From positions 19,273,445 to 19,337,444 of the forward strand of contig CM033107.1 of NCBI GenBank assembly GCA_019321725.1: a DNA stretch of 64,000 bases, given 5' to 3'. How positions within the stretch are numbered: the stretch's first letter is position 1; every line of letters begins with the position of its first letter. This document shows, piece after piece, positions 1 to 11,917 of this stretch. Made by a program: the position numbers and the translations under genes. The stretch is from Paulownia fortunei (Eukaryota; Streptophyta; Magnoliopsida; Lamiales; Paulowniaceae). The notes beneath the pieces were generated by a model. It was not told where the DNA came from. It saw only the letters and a list, made by a program, of their open reading frames with translations, and did not search any database.

Positions 1-2338
1 TAAGTCGGTAAGGTTGGAGTATTCAATAATGTTCTCCATTTGTTAGCCCGTTGTTCTTTTTAGAGTTTAGATTTGGCTTCTCGTGCTTGACTTGGGAGGT
101 GCTTGTCCTGGGGTTGTGCTTTAGTGTTTGCATTTCTACATTTTCGATGAATTCGTGATTCCAAGAGAGAAGACAGGTGGGGGGTTTGGCAATATAGATG
201 GATTTAGGAAATGCAATTGAAAGGAAGAAGAGTAAGTAACGAAAGAAGTTGAAAGGTTGGCCACATTAAACTGAAGTGACTAAAGAGATGGAAGAGGCTG
301 GTGACTAATGGTGTGTAAAGTAGGACTCAGAGTAGGATTGCAAAAAGAGGCATATAGGGTTTTTCGTATTGATTTTTGAAAAAATGAAAACAGAGAAATG
401 GAGAATTTTTAGTGAGATGGATAAAACAAATATGAATTTTGTTGTTTTGCATATAAATTATGAAAAGATTCTTTTGAAACGAAACAAACAAGGCTTAACA
501 TTTTTAAACCTCTCTTTCATTGTTTTTCCTTTCCAATTCTCTTGTGAAATTCTCTCATCTTCATTAGTTTATCTCTTCTTCCTTGTGAAAAGATTCTCTC
601 GTGGAGTTATGTTGCACTTGGAGAAGGTTGTCCACCCCAATCCACGAAAAAAGGATAATGGGTCGAGGAAAGGGCTCAACCGACATCGGTTGAGGCAAAG
701 TCTTGACCTCTATTGGTCAAGACACATTGCTTGATTGAAGCAGGCACATCTCAACTATTATCGGTATCCTAGGCTGGGGCTGGCGGAGGCTCCCATGCAA
801 AAAGATTGTTATATATTGTGAAATGTCATAGTTGTGTAGGGTGGTGGGGTGAACATAATTCAATGTCATATGTAAAAAGGTGGATGATGTCTAGAAATAA
901 AAAAATATTTTGACAAAGAAATGTTCTAGAATAAATATTGTGTGTGGATTTAATAAAATGTACTTTATTAACATTCCTCTAAAAATCCCATGAATCAAAT
1001 ATGTAACGGGTGTAGAATTATCGGGATTAATAATCAATAAATCCTCCTGAAAATGGTTGTCGTAGCTTACCATATTATCGCATCACATTCGCTTTTAGTT
1101 CTAGACCGTGCGATGGGGACAAGTTGGTAGTATTCATTTGAGCCTTGTCATATACAAACAGGTTTGAGTTAATAAAATGAGTTTTGGGAAGGTTATGTTA
1201 GGATGATATATGCCCAAGGATACGTGACATAGTAAAAAAAAAAAAAAAAATTAAATTCATAAATGTATTACATTACATGAAGTTAATATGCTTACATATC
1301 CCTTTGCTTTCACAAGATGGATGATATTATTTCTGATTTTGTATATAGGAGATAAACAATTTATACCTCACTTATTTTTGATTGATTATGAGGTTATAAA
1401 TCACAAACCAATTCACGGGATTGCTTCTGATAAACCCCTTGGTGCATTTGGATGGTTCGAAACTTATCCAAATTTGTGGTATGAAAATGTGGGAGTATAT
1501 ATTCTCCAAGTCTTATATTACTTCTCTTAGTAAGATATAAATTTATCCAAATTTGTATGTGGTCCTTTGGTTCGCCAATAAATTAGCAATATGCCCACAT
1601 CATGATTTAATTGAATAATTAAATTATCATCAATCTAACACTTTAACTAACCATATTAGAATTAACTCCCTAGTTTTAAGATACCTAAAAATCATGATTG
1701 ACAATTAGCAAATGCTATGAAATCTCATATATAGGTGAAATGACTATCCTTTTCAATTTGTAATTATCAATGACTAACCTTTTCAATTTGTAATTACCAT
1801 ATTAGTAAGATCATTCAATAATCTAGTTTTTTGATAATGCCTAATGTATAGAATAATTAGTCAAAACTGAATAGCTCAATAGCTATGCATCCATTCCAAA
1901 TAACTTGGCTTTAATTGATGAAATTAGGAAGCATCACTGAAATTATATTTATGAAAAATATAAGAGATTCACACATTTATCTAAACGGATGATGAATCAT
2001 GTCTACCTTTGTGATTCTACATGAAACCAAATACAACTAATTATGTGCAAGGTTACCATATGCCTGTAGTCTAATTACTCTTCCATGATCTTAGAACAAG
2101 AATTCTACATTTAATATTTGTTATTTCCAATTAGGGATTTTTTAATAGAGTGGTTAAGTGAATTTGTTATTCAACAAGTACTCATATACATACACTAGTG
2201 TTACTGTACCAATGACTTTGAGATTGAGATATTTTTCTTTCAAGTATGCATCGAATATGTTAGTCTATATACATCAGTGATGTCTCATTTCAATAATTCT
2301 AAAGTTTGAAACTATTTTAGATCAAAACCAAAAAGACA
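1..2338. other. AT-rich intergenic DNA, no gene recognised
   Basis: No open frame here resembles a protein I know. The longest (369-734 and 1288-1530, + strand) have no recognisable domain and no plausible exon structure around them. The stretch holds an A-run near 1233-1249 and a diverged 30-bp tandem duplication at 1739-1798. It may be old decayed repeat DNA or distal flank of a gene outside the window. Confidence 0.5.
1739..1798. repeat. 30-bp tandem duplication
   Basis: Two adjacent copies of about 30 bp (1739-1768 and 1769-1798) share the core TTTTCAATTTGTAATTA and differ at only a few positions. This is a simple local duplication in intergenic DNA with no sign of function. Confidence 0.75.
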
Positions 2339-2340
2339 TA

Positions 2341-2597
2341 CTCTTCATTTCCAAAATTTCTCACCACTTTCTTTTTGGATATCTCAAAATAAGATTTCAT
2401 TTAATAAAATTAATTTTTTTTTTTTAAAAAACTACCATGTCAACTAAAGTAGTGATGTCACATCAATAATTTTCAACCTTTCAACTATTACTTTGAAGGG
2501 CAATAGTGTAAAAATATACAAATTTTTTATTTTTTCAATTTTCATCTAAAGCTCCGTATTAAATCAAGTTATAACCAAAATTTTGGTACGAAGGGAG
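2341..2597. mobile_element. Stowaway-like MITE (Tc1/mariner type)
   Basis: The element is about 257 bp and non-coding, flanked by the dinucleotide TA on both sides (2339-2340 and 2598-2599), the usual Tc1/mariner target duplication. The left end starts CTCTTCATTTCCAAAA. The right end, read inward on the other strand, is CTCCCTTCGTACCAAAA, so the termini are inverted repeats apart from a 2-base indel and a few substitutions. The right end keeps the Stowaway-type AAGGGAGTA terminus. No transposase is encoded. Termini and TA flanks are seen directly; the family assignment is inferred. Confidence 0.65.
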
Positions 2598-2599
2598 TA

Positions 2600-4482
2600 T
2601 TTTATGATTGTATCATATGTGCAATCATATCCATCAGCTAAGTATGATTTAAAAACTTTATCTAAATTTAATTAATTCAAAACAAAAATGAAGAAATACA
2701 TAGGTTGTTAATATTGAATAAATAAAATAATTACTATAAGAGTACAAAAACTACTAATTTAATTAGCTCACTGAACTACTCTCACAAATTATACATTTTA
2801 ATTTTAAATTGAGTAGATTTGGGATCTACAAATATGAGAAAAAAAAAAAAAAAACTTGATGTAAGTAAACATACATGGATAGAAGACACCTATGCCTTTT
2901 TTCTTTTTCAATAATTGGTTTCCCTCAAGTTGATTCTCATAGTGAAGGGATTGAGTGGCAACTTGAAAAATTCACGATAGGTGGCAATACCTTTATTTAT
3001 TATATTTTATTATATGAGAAAATACTTCAGCATTGTTTGTAAGCCATGTGACTAATCTCGAACACGAAGGGTATGTACACTAATTGAATTGAATCGCAAT
3101 TGAAACAAAAAATTTGATTTGATATTCAATTTGATATCAGTTTTGTCCCTCAAAAATCATATTGAACTAAATATCAGATTAAATTTGTATATATTTTTAT
3201 AATTTTTATATGCATATATTTTTTTTATTCTTTTTGATATTTAGTGTATATTCATTGTTGCCTAATTTAAATTTGTAGATTAAAATCCAAATCCCTCACT
3301 CTTGCCTCCTCGAACCTCAGCCTCGCACCTCAATCCTCATGCCTCACCAACCCAAAATCTCAAACACAATACCAGCCACCATCGTCGGCCTTCCGCACAA
3401 CCACCGTCGACCATCAATGCAGCGCACGACACAGCACCATCATCCATAGGCCTTCATATTCCCAGTCCTCACTGTAAATCTCTACAAAAATAATAGGTTT
3501 GACCTTGCAACTTCTAATCACCATTCTGATCCACACTACATTTGTTATAAACTAATTTTGAAGCCCAAATTAAAAATTATAAATTCATTAAAGACTTAAA
3601 GCTTCATTGATAAACTTGAGAAATTAATTAAATCACCCTATATAATTTTCAGAGTGTGAAATTGTAAAATCTCTTTTTCTATATTTTGAAGTTTGAATTT
3701 TTTTATTATCTTGGTATTTGAGTATGTTTTGGTGATAATATAAGAGTATATTATAGTATGTTATTAAGAAATTATGGGGTTATGTGAATACTAGAATTGG
3801 AATGAGAATAGGCTGTTTGAATGTTTTTTTTTTTTTTATTTAAAATCTTTGATTTACTAATCTATCGAACCGAATTACCATAAAAATTTCAGTAATTTAT
3901 CAAATCAAACTAAATAATTTGGTTCGCTATTCGATATACTATTTTGAAGTACCAAATTTTAATTTGGTTTGATTCAAGTTTACCAACACACGACTCTATC
4001 GGGCACCCAAGCACTGTCGTTCTCACTAGTCTTTTTATTTGAGATTTAGATAAAAACTTGTCCAAACTCCCGAAGTCCCAACTTTTATTATTTTTGAATG
4101 AAGTCTAATCATCAAACTGAATGTGGATTTTCCATGATCTACTTTTCACACGGCTCACAGTTTGCATTTGGGATATTAATGAATTGAGCTCTAACCAAGC
4201 TCGAAAAATATAGTAGACTTAAACGCAGTTATAAAACCTCTAATTCGACAAGCATAATACAAAACTTGAGCTCAAGCTCTATTCAATTTTAAACAAAAAA
4301 GACATTGTGAATTGAATTACATAAAAATTATAGCATTTTTAAGAACTGAATCACATAATAAACAATAAAATATTATCTAGCCTCCATATAAAATCAAAGC
4401 GTGTCATGTTATGAACAAAAAACTTCCGAATGCTTACTTCTAAATCATCCATACTTGTATGTATAAGATCTAAGTATAAGAC
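2600..4482. other. AT-rich intergenic DNA with a GC-richer patch
   Basis: No gene is recognised. Bases 3290-3490 are clearly richer in C than their surroundings and encode a short proline/histidine-rich open frame (3302-3493) without homology I recognise. They are flanked on both sides (about 3080-3200 and 3860-3990) by similar stretches rich in TTTGGTT/AACCAAA words, which suggests an old non-autonomous element of about 0.9 kb. I could not define its ends. Confidence 0.4.
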
Positions 4483-5167
4483 TGTAGGAAATTTAAGGCC
4501 AGATAATCAATTAATGTGTGAATTGATACACTTTTATCAAAGGAAAGAAACATTTATTCATGTTTGATCAGCAACTCGCTTACAAGTTTTCCCAAATGCT
4601 ATGAACGGAACCACATATGATAAAACACCAGAGTGTTTCTCACTCCAATGAATACTGCCAGAGCTTCCATCAATATTTCACATACCTTAAACCCTTGGAA
4701 AACTCTCGTTAATTTGGCGATGCTCCAAGAGAGAGACGTAGAGAGAATATGAAGAGAAAAATTTTCTATTTGGGAGAAAACATAGTGATTGTGATACACA
4801 AGATCGGAAAGAAAATCTTATATAAATATGTATCTCAAACCCTATCACAATTAGAATCCCACTAATAGATATACAAGATCATCCTTATCACATGAAGAGA
4901 TACACAAGATGTTCTTTATAATATTATGATCCTTAAATATAGATGCGAATCTAAAAATACACCAATATCTCACAGTCATACATATTTTACTCGACTAATT
5001 CTAATCACATCCTTGTAATTCTCATCACATCCCTTCTTTCATACAAGGAATAAGTTGTGTGATCAAGCGAAAAAAGAATAGGTGAGGAGAGTTATGTTAA
5101 CTTATCACCGAATTAATATAATCCTATAACTCAAAACTCATTATGTACCTCTAACTATGTGGTTACA
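4483..5167 (-). repeat. Possible LTR-like sequence split by the gypsy element
   Basis: Read on the minus strand, this stretch has a TATA-like box (TATTTATATAAG near 4820), then a pyrimidine-rich leader-like segment, and ends in CCTACA at 4483. That layout resembles the U3-R-U5 order of a copia LTR. It ends abruptly at 5167, where the gypsy element begins after target site TTACA. Before that insertion it was continuous with 25609 onwards. No second copy is present to prove LTR status. It could also be an old gene remnant. Confidence 0.3.
5163..5167. repeat. Target site duplication (left) of + strand gypsy element
   Basis: TTACA directly precedes the 5' LTR and pairs with TCGCA at 25604-25608 after the 3' LTR. 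The two differ only by the transitions expected from decay of a methylated CpG on both strands. Confidence 0.65.
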
Positions 5168-5627
5168 ATATAAGTGCATATTTTGATATATTTTTGTATC
5201 AATTTTTTTATACTTTTCTTGCTTTATTCTTGTTAATATTATAGTTTTGTTAATATTTTGTGTTAGGGAATCAATGAATAAAAATATATCAAAAAGAGCC
5301 AAAATAAAATTGAAGAAGATAACATCTTTCATGAATAAGTTAGGAAATAATATTTTATTTGATCAAAAAAGTATCACAATTAGAAGAAAATTATCATTTT
5401 GCCTAAGTCCATCATGTGTATATCAAAATATATACAAGAAATAATTTAAACTTTACAAGTGATTATTGGATTTGCATTAAATTCAAAATAAGCATTGGTC
5501 CAAACTTGCACAATTTTTGTATTTTGCGCATAACTCCATACTCAAAGCCCTATGGACTTGAATCTTACTTTATTTGAAATCCAAGAGATAGAACTACAAC
5601 TTTGTTATTGGAAACTCAGCCTAATTC
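5168..5627 (+). repeat. Gypsy 5' LTR, piece 1
   Basis: It aligns with the start of the 3' LTR (24021 onwards), beginning ATAAGTGCATATTTTGATAT. Relative to the 3' LTR it keeps about 30 extra bases near 5335-5380. It is interrupted at 5627 by the copia solo LTR, whose left target duplication (AATTC) is its last five bases. Confidence 0.85.
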
Positions 5628-7872
5628 TGTTGGGTTCGCTATAATCGTAGGGGTATACGCAGCGGAAAATTAAAATTTTTATCAAACATAAATTTAACCC
5701 CTTTGATTCGAAAGCGATTTTAACGATCGCGCTTATTCAAGTGAATATATATATAAATATAAAATCGGATTATACCTTTCGTGCACTCCGGTTGTTGTAG
5801 GGAATGAAGCAATCAATTGCTTATCCTGGACTATCAGAACTCGCAGGGATCCAAGTGTCTCCCCTCTATCAGGTCCACGATATGGAAAGCAACACCAATC
5901 AAAAGGATTCGCTAGTATCCTTTTAATTGTTTACTAATCTAGAACCGGAGTATATTTTCAAGAACAATAAAGATTGATTCTTTATGTTCTTGAAACAATA
6001 ATATGAAGAAAATAACAAGAAACTGATTTTCTTTTTTTTTTTTTCTTTTCTTTTTTCTTGAAGAGTAAAAAATAGAAGACTTAAACAAAATATTTTTTGC
6101 TCAAATTTTTGAATTGAATTATGTAATTTTCATCCCTCATATATATATATAGGGTTGAAAATTTTAATCCTTTTCCAACTCTTGGAAAGTTTTTCTATTT
6201 TGAACTACTTCAAAACCTTATCTTGGAAGGATTCCAAATCTTTCAAGAACTCTTCTTTTTTTTCACTCTTCTATTGTATGTGGACTAATTTGAGACTACA
6301 TTAATTATCAAAACTGTCTACATACATTGTTGATATTAATTTGAACTCTTCAAATAATATCAAGATAGATATATATATCATATATATATACTATAATTAT
6401 ATTTATACATAAATTAAATCTTAGTGGCCTATTTTATCCTATAAAATTGGTCACTTTATTTATTTATCTATAAATATGTTAATTAAATAAATTATATTTA
6501 TTTATTTTATTCTCTTCATACTTTAGTGGGCTTCTTAAGTGATCCACATTTATTTTGGGCTTGGACTCAAAAATCCCCAAATCAATTCAATTGATTCAAT
6601 TCCAATTTAATCAATCCAATTGATTAATTTAATTTACTCCAATTGGGCTTCCTAATCAAATTAGGTCCAATTAAATAATCCAATTACTTAATTGAATAAT
6701 TTAATTTAACTATTAAATTAAATAGAACCCTTAATTAATTAATTGATCAGTATTAATTAATTAATTTCCAACCATTGGATAAAATCTAAAATTAAAAATG
6801 TTACTTTTCATAAAGATGTGTGACCCTTTTAGGTTCACTACTAAACTAGTAGTGGGTTTGCAACATTTACAGCTTATGAATAACAATTATTCCAATTAAT
6901 TAATCCAATTAATTAATCCGCTTGGAATCAACTCCTTAATTTCAAGAACCTCACTATCCATGAAAACACCTAGCAAGTAATCATGGCAAACTAGTCTTAG
7001 GTGAAATAGCGAGTAAACCTATTTCAGTTGCGAGTACCATACACGTACGGTCCTTTCGACAGCTAATCTCCTGATTGAATCTAAGGCATGAATTATAAGT
7101 CGAAACCCTAAATGATTCAATTGCTATGATCCCATTTCAAGTTCCAATGATTCTTGATGAATCATAATTCATTCTGCCTTGGCCAAGGTCTTTGAATCAC
7201 GAACTATGAAAACACAGGTGATTCCCTTGTTTAAAAAAAAAACAAGTGTCGAATCTATGTTGGCCACTGACAAACCTCCATGCACACCAGTGCAACACCC
7301 AACATACCCCCTTTGTGATTGTCAAGCAATCAGAAGATATATCAAAGTGCTGTAGGATGCACACAAGGCTACCATCGTGCCTCAAGTCTAAGGACTAGTC
7401 GTGTACTATCGCAACACAGAAATTCTTATTTCGACGGGCAAAGCCTCCAACTAAGAATTTCTTGCGGGCCATATTCGGTGTACTTGTTCCCTAACAAGCA
7501 CCCACATATATGCACTTACGTCTCTACGCTAATGCCAATGGAATGTGACATCCTCGTCTCACGAGCATGCATTATATGTACGAGTCTTACTGAGCTATTT
7601 GATATCCCATCTCAAAAAACTCTCGACTCGGAACTTATTTAAAACCAAAGCCTTAGAGGCATGTTCCATGATCGCCATCATATGCGCGACCATGCCCCGT
7701 AGCTAAATTTGGTCTAAGGACTTTATCTAATGTGCAGAAATAAAAAATGCAAGACATAAGATAAAGAAAATGCCATTTTTATTAATATGATTCCCAATAA
7801 GATTGTCTTTATAAAAGCAAAAGAGTATAATATACCCAATCTAATTGGGGCGTTGGGCATCCTACTCTAACA
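5628..7872 (-). mobile_element. Solo LTR of a Ty1/copia retrotransposon, reverse orientation
   Basis: A 2245-bp sequence that is the reverse complement of the LTR at 11918-14227. It starts TGTTGGGTTCGC and ends CTACTCTAACA, so it has TG...CA ends, and it is flanked by perfect 5-bp target duplications AATTC (5623-5627 and 7873-7877). No internal domain is attached, so this is a solo LTR, the usual product of LTR-LTR recombination. The interior holds AT-rich palindromes such as the TTAATTAATTAATT blocks near 6733-6769. It looks less mutated than the sister LTR at 11918, as its terminal CCCAACA motif is intact. Open frames inside (7197-7385 and 7319-7642) have no known homology. Confidence 0.9.
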
Positions 7873-7985
7873 AATTCAACTTTAATTATAGTAGAAAATT
7901 CATCTAAGTGTTTGCATTGGAAATGATCTATTTATGCCGACACATCTCCTTAAATCAAGTATAACTTTGTCCTTAGTGGTTGGAA
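7873..7985 (+). repeat. Gypsy 5' LTR, piece 2
   Basis: A 113-bp piece matching about 24436-24545 in the 3' LTR. It begins with the right AATTC duplication of the solo copia LTR and ends with TGGAA, the left target duplication of the second copia insertion. Confidence 0.85.
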
Positions 7986-8085
7986 TGTTAGAGTAAGATG
8001 CTCAGTTCCCCAACTAGATTGGGTGTATTGTACTCTTTTTTTTATAAAGACAATCTTATTGGGAATCATATTAATAAAAATGCAC
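7986..8085 (+). repeat. Stub of copia 5' LTR
   Basis: These first 100 bases align with the start of the 3' LTR at 11918 and with the reversed start of the solo LTR (read from 7872 downward). Similarity stops after AAAAATGCAC, and the sequence then runs straight into the internal region. This marks a deletion of most of the LTR and probably of the primer-binding site. Confidence 0.85.
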
Positions 8086-8109
8086 TAATTATAAGAATCC
8101 ACTAGCAAC

Positions 8110-8870
8110 AATTCTTGAACAAAATAAATTAACTGGACTAAACTTTATCGATTGGCTAAAAACCTTGAGATAATCCTTCAATCTGAGAATAGGGTATATG
8201 TCCTTGATGTCGCGCCTCCTTCGGTTCCACCTCCTTCGGTTCCACTAGAGGATATTGCTTTAGAGGCTTATAAAGATTACCTACATTATGTTGATGACAA
8301 TCTGCATGCTAAATGCTATATGTTGGCATCAATGTAAACTAAGCTGCAAAGGCAGAATGAGGATCAAGATATTGCTTATAGGATCCTTATTCACTTATAA
8401 GAGTTGTATGGTGAATGTAATTAGCAGATAAGATATCAGATCTCAAAGGAGCTTTTCAAATGTCGTATGACTGAGGGCTCTTCAGTCCATGACCATAGAT
8501 TGAAAATGATAGCTCTCACTAAAAGGCTGGCATCCCTTGGAGTCGTTATAGAGAATGAACTCTATACAGACCTTCTGTTGTAGAGCCTATCTCCCTCATT
8601 TGACATCTTTGTTGTCAACTTTAACATGCACAACATAGGGACTAGTCTCCCTGAGCTTGTGAACATATTAAAGACAGCTGAGTTCACCAAAAAAAAGAAC
8701 AATACAATTTTGCTTGTTGGATTCTCTTCCAAATCAAAGGCTAAAAAGCCCAAGAAATGAAAAAAAGAAAGGGAAGGGTTCTTCCAAACCCAACAAGATA
8801 AATGTCATTACTGCGGCAAACCAATGCACTGGAAGAGGAACTGTAAGGAGTATCTTGCAAGCTTGAAGAG
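8110..8870 (+). pseudogene. copia gag remnant with zinc knuckle
   Basis: The translated sequence follows the plant copia gag pattern over roughly 250 codons but is broken by several stops (for example after 8337 and near 8400, 8427 and 8580). A CCHC zinc knuckle is intact at 8803-8844 (C-x2-C-x4-H-x4-C, read C..CGKPMH....C), which in live elements binds the RNA genome during packaging. The protein would form the virus-like particle core. The frame is not translatable as a unit now. Confidence 0.8.
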
Positions 8871-8922
8871 TTCAGGTATATATTTTGTTGAAGTTAATTT
8901 GTCTATTAACAATACTTCTTAG

Positions 8923-9291
8923 GAATTGGATATCGGTTGTGGCTCACATATCTGCAATTATTTGCAGATAATGACAAGAAGTAGGAAGTTGAATAGAGGA
9001 GAGATGGTCCTAAGGATGGGAAATGGAGCAAGAATTGACAAATTAGTTATAGGTACCATTAATCTAGCTTTTGAAAATGGTTCTGTAATAGTTTTAAACA
9101 ATTATCTTTTTGTTTCAGATATTATTAAGAACATTATTTCTATTCTAGTTTTGGATAGAAAAAGTTTTAGATTTACCATTGAGAATGAAAATTGTTTCAT
9201 TTTCAAACGTTCTAATTTTATCTATTCGGGTTTTTTGACGAATTATTTATATACTATTACTCCTCATAACCCCATTTTCATAAAACAATAG
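8923..9291 (+). pseudogene. copia protease remnant
   Basis: An open stretch of about 120 codons, ending at a stop at 9289-9291, corresponds to the pre-protease/aspartic protease part of copia pol. It begins with the family pattern around GCGSHIC. The catalytic D-[TS]-G triad reads D-I-G here, so the key hydroxyl residue is lost and the enzyme would be inactive even without downstream stops. In live elements it cleaves the gag-pol polyprotein. Confidence 0.75.
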
Positions 9292-9299
9292 ATAATCAT

Positions 9300-10010
9300 A
9301 GTTCCATGAGCCTATGACACGCAAGATTAGGGTATATTTATGAGAAAATGATTAATAAGTTGGCACAATTGCTTGATCTAAAGAACGAGTAAGACCTATC
9401 AATATGTGAATCTCGCCTCAAAGAAAAGATGATCAAATCTCCATTTGTTGGACAAGTAGAGCGAGTCAAACATCTATTACATTTGATCTATAAGATGTAT
9501 ATGGGTCACTAAGTGTTAGTACCCGAAGGAACTATAACTATTTTTTAACCTTTACCGATGACTTCTCTAGGTATGGTTATGTGTACCTTTTAAGGTACAA
9601 GTCTAAAATATTTGAAAAGTTTAAAGAATTCAAATCTGAAATAGAGAAACAAACTGGCTTAAGTATAAAAACTTTTCAATCTGATCGATGAAGTGAATAC
9701 TTAAGCACATAATTTTTGGATTATCTAAAGAAGAATGAGATTCTCTCACAGTTGACTCCTCCTACTACTCCACAACTTAACGAAGTTGCAAAGCACATGA
9801 ATCAAACCTTATTGGACATGGTTCGATCCATGATAAGCTTCACCACATTGCCTTTTTCATTCTGTGGCTATACTTTGAAAACAATGGCATACTAATTAAA
9901 TAGGGTGTCAACTAAAGTCATGCCCAAAACACCATATGAAATGTGGTGTGGTAGTCTACCTTCCTATAAATACCTTAGGGTATAGAGGTGTGTTGTTTAT
10001 GTGAAGTAGT
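9300..10010 (+). pseudogene. copia integrase remnant
   Basis: Fragments of the integrase catalytic core are readable between stops: FTDDFSRYGYVYLL near 9555-9596, a QSD segment near 9680, and the MNQTLL and TPYEMW blocks near 9800 and 9935. These fit the D,D-35-E core and downstream region of copia integrase, which inserts cDNA into the host genome. At least six in-frame stops break it. It lies between protease and reverse transcriptase, the diagnostic copia order. Confidence 0.8.
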
Positions 10011-10349
10011 TATTGGGAGATAAGTTATATATGAGATCCAGCTTATGCAAGTTCGTGGAGTATCCAAATGAGTCTATTATACTATTTCTATAACACCTCA
10101 GAACAAAAGGTGTTTGTTTCGAGAAATGCCACCTTCCTTGAAGAAAAATTTCTATTACATAGAAATAATAAAGTCGTTGAACTTGAAGAAGTTCAAGAGC
10201 TACAAAATATCCTAAATGTTGCAGTAGATAACACACCAGCTGATGTTGGGCCCTCTGAGGTACAACCTCATCAAAGATCCAAAAGGGTCTCAAGGTTACC
10301 TAAGAGGTACAACTTTTTGTTAGAGAACAAATAAGAGAGACTCCACTTA

Positions 10350-11120
10350 GATAATGATCTAAGAAGCTATGGAGAGGTGATGTTTGACATCGACTCGGAG
10401 AAATGGCAAGAATCCATGAAATCTGAGATGGACTCCGTGTACTCCAACAAGGTATGGACCTTGGTGGACCCACCATAGGAAATTGTTTCCATTAGCTGCA
10501 AATAGGTCTACAAACAGAAGCTTGGAGTAGATGGAGATGTAACGACCTATAAAGTACGTTTGATTGTAAAAGGTTATACTTAGAAGCAAAGAATTGATTA
10601 TAAGAAAACTTTTTTACCAGTACTGATGCTTAAATCTATTCGAATTTTGCTAGCCATATCCGCATATTATGACTATGAGATATGAAAAATGGATGTGAAG
10701 ACCGTTTTCCTTAATGGAAACATTAAGAAAGAGATCTATATGAAGCAGCTAGAAAGCTTCATATCCAGTGGGAATGAGAAAAAGATTTGCAAGCTCCAGA
10801 GATCCATTTATGGACTTAAATAAGTTTTGAGGAGTTGGAACATCCGGTTTGATGAAACAATCAAAATGTTTGATTTTCATAAGAACCCAAATGAACCATG
10901 TGTCTACAAGAAGGTTAGTAGGAGTGTAGTTATATTTGATGTGCTCTACGTTGATGACATCCTACTAATTGGAAATAATATAGGGATATTATAGTCAACG
11001 ATGACTTGGTTGTCTAATTAGTTTTTCATGAAGGACTTGGGAGATGCATCTTTTACCCTAGGAATAAAGATATATAGAAATAGATCCAGAAGGATAATCA
11101 AACTATCACAATTCATGTAC
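10350..11120 (+). pseudogene. copia reverse transcriptase remnant
   Basis: The polymerase domain can be followed from a DSEKWQESMKSEM segment (near 10390) through the MDVKTVFLNG block (near 10690) to an intact catalytic YVDD box at 10947-10958, with about eight stop codons in between. The enzyme would copy element RNA into cDNA inside cytoplasmic particles. The match to plant TNT1-94-type polyproteins is by recognition only. Confidence 0.85.
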
Positions 11121-11177
11121 ATAGACAAAGTGCTAAAAAGGTTTAGAATGCAGGAATCCAAATGAGGATTCCTGCCA

Positions 11178-11880
11178 ATGAGTCATGGGTTTTCACTCTC
11201 TAAGGCTATGTCTTCCAAAACACCTAAAGAGAGAGAAATGATGACTCGCATACCTTATGCTTCCGCAATAAGGAGCATAACGTATGCAATGTTATGTATA
11301 AGGCCTGAAACTGCACATGCTTTGAGTATCACAAGCAGATATAAGTCTAATTTAAGAAAAGAATACTGGAAAACCATTAAGATGATTCTCAAATACTTGA
11401 AAAGGACTAATGATATCTTTTTAATGTATGACAATGAAGAACTAAAACTAGAGGGATATATAGACTCTAGTTTTTAGTTCGATATAGACGACTTAAAGTC
11501 TATGTTTGGATACATATTCACCCTGAATGGTAGTGCGATCAGTTGGAAGAGTTCCAAGCAAGAGACGACTACAGACTCTACCACCAAAGCTGAATATATT
11601 ACTGCATCAAGTGTAACAAAAAAAGATGTTTGGAATAAGAAATTTCATTCAAGGGTTATGATTTACTATGATAATAATGGAGCGATTGCGAAAGCAAAGG
11701 ATCCAAGATCTCATCAAAGATCCAAGCACATTTTGAGATGATATGACTTGATCAGAGAGATCATTGGTAGAGGTGACATCACTATGGATCGAGTTGCCTC
11801 TATAGAAAATGTAGCAGACCCACTCACTAAATCCTTGGCACATAAGGTACTTGATGGATATCTTGAGAAGATGGGCCTTA
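11178..11880 (+). pseudogene. copia RNase H remnant and pol end
   Basis: Two open stretches (11178-11477 and 11502-11741) cover the connection and RNase H domains, including the IRSITYAMLCIRPE segment and the SWKSSKQETTTDSTTKAEY block that carries catalytic residues. The remaining frame runs to about 11870 with a DPLTK-type motif near the end. A stop near 11478 and frame changes after 11741 break it. A polypurine tract (AAGTGGGAGAT, 11907-11917) follows directly before the 3' LTR and would prime plus-strand synthesis. Confidence 0.8.
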
Positions 11881-11917
11881 GATACATGGGCAATTGGAGC
11901 TAGGCCAAGTGGGAGAT

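Noticed and set aside
3302..3493. 63-codon proline/histidine-rich open frame
   Set aside because: Low-complexity composition, no domain, no splice or promoter context, and it lies in what looks like an old repeat.
7197..7642. Overlapping open frames of 62 and 107 codons on opposite strands
   Set aside because: They lie entirely inside the copia solo LTR, are not conserved as frames in the sister LTR at 11918-14227, and resemble no protein I know.
9997..10293. Minus-strand 98-codon open frame
   Set aside because: It is the reverse shadow of copia pol sequence (10068-10334 on the + strand), which is the side with recognisable residues.
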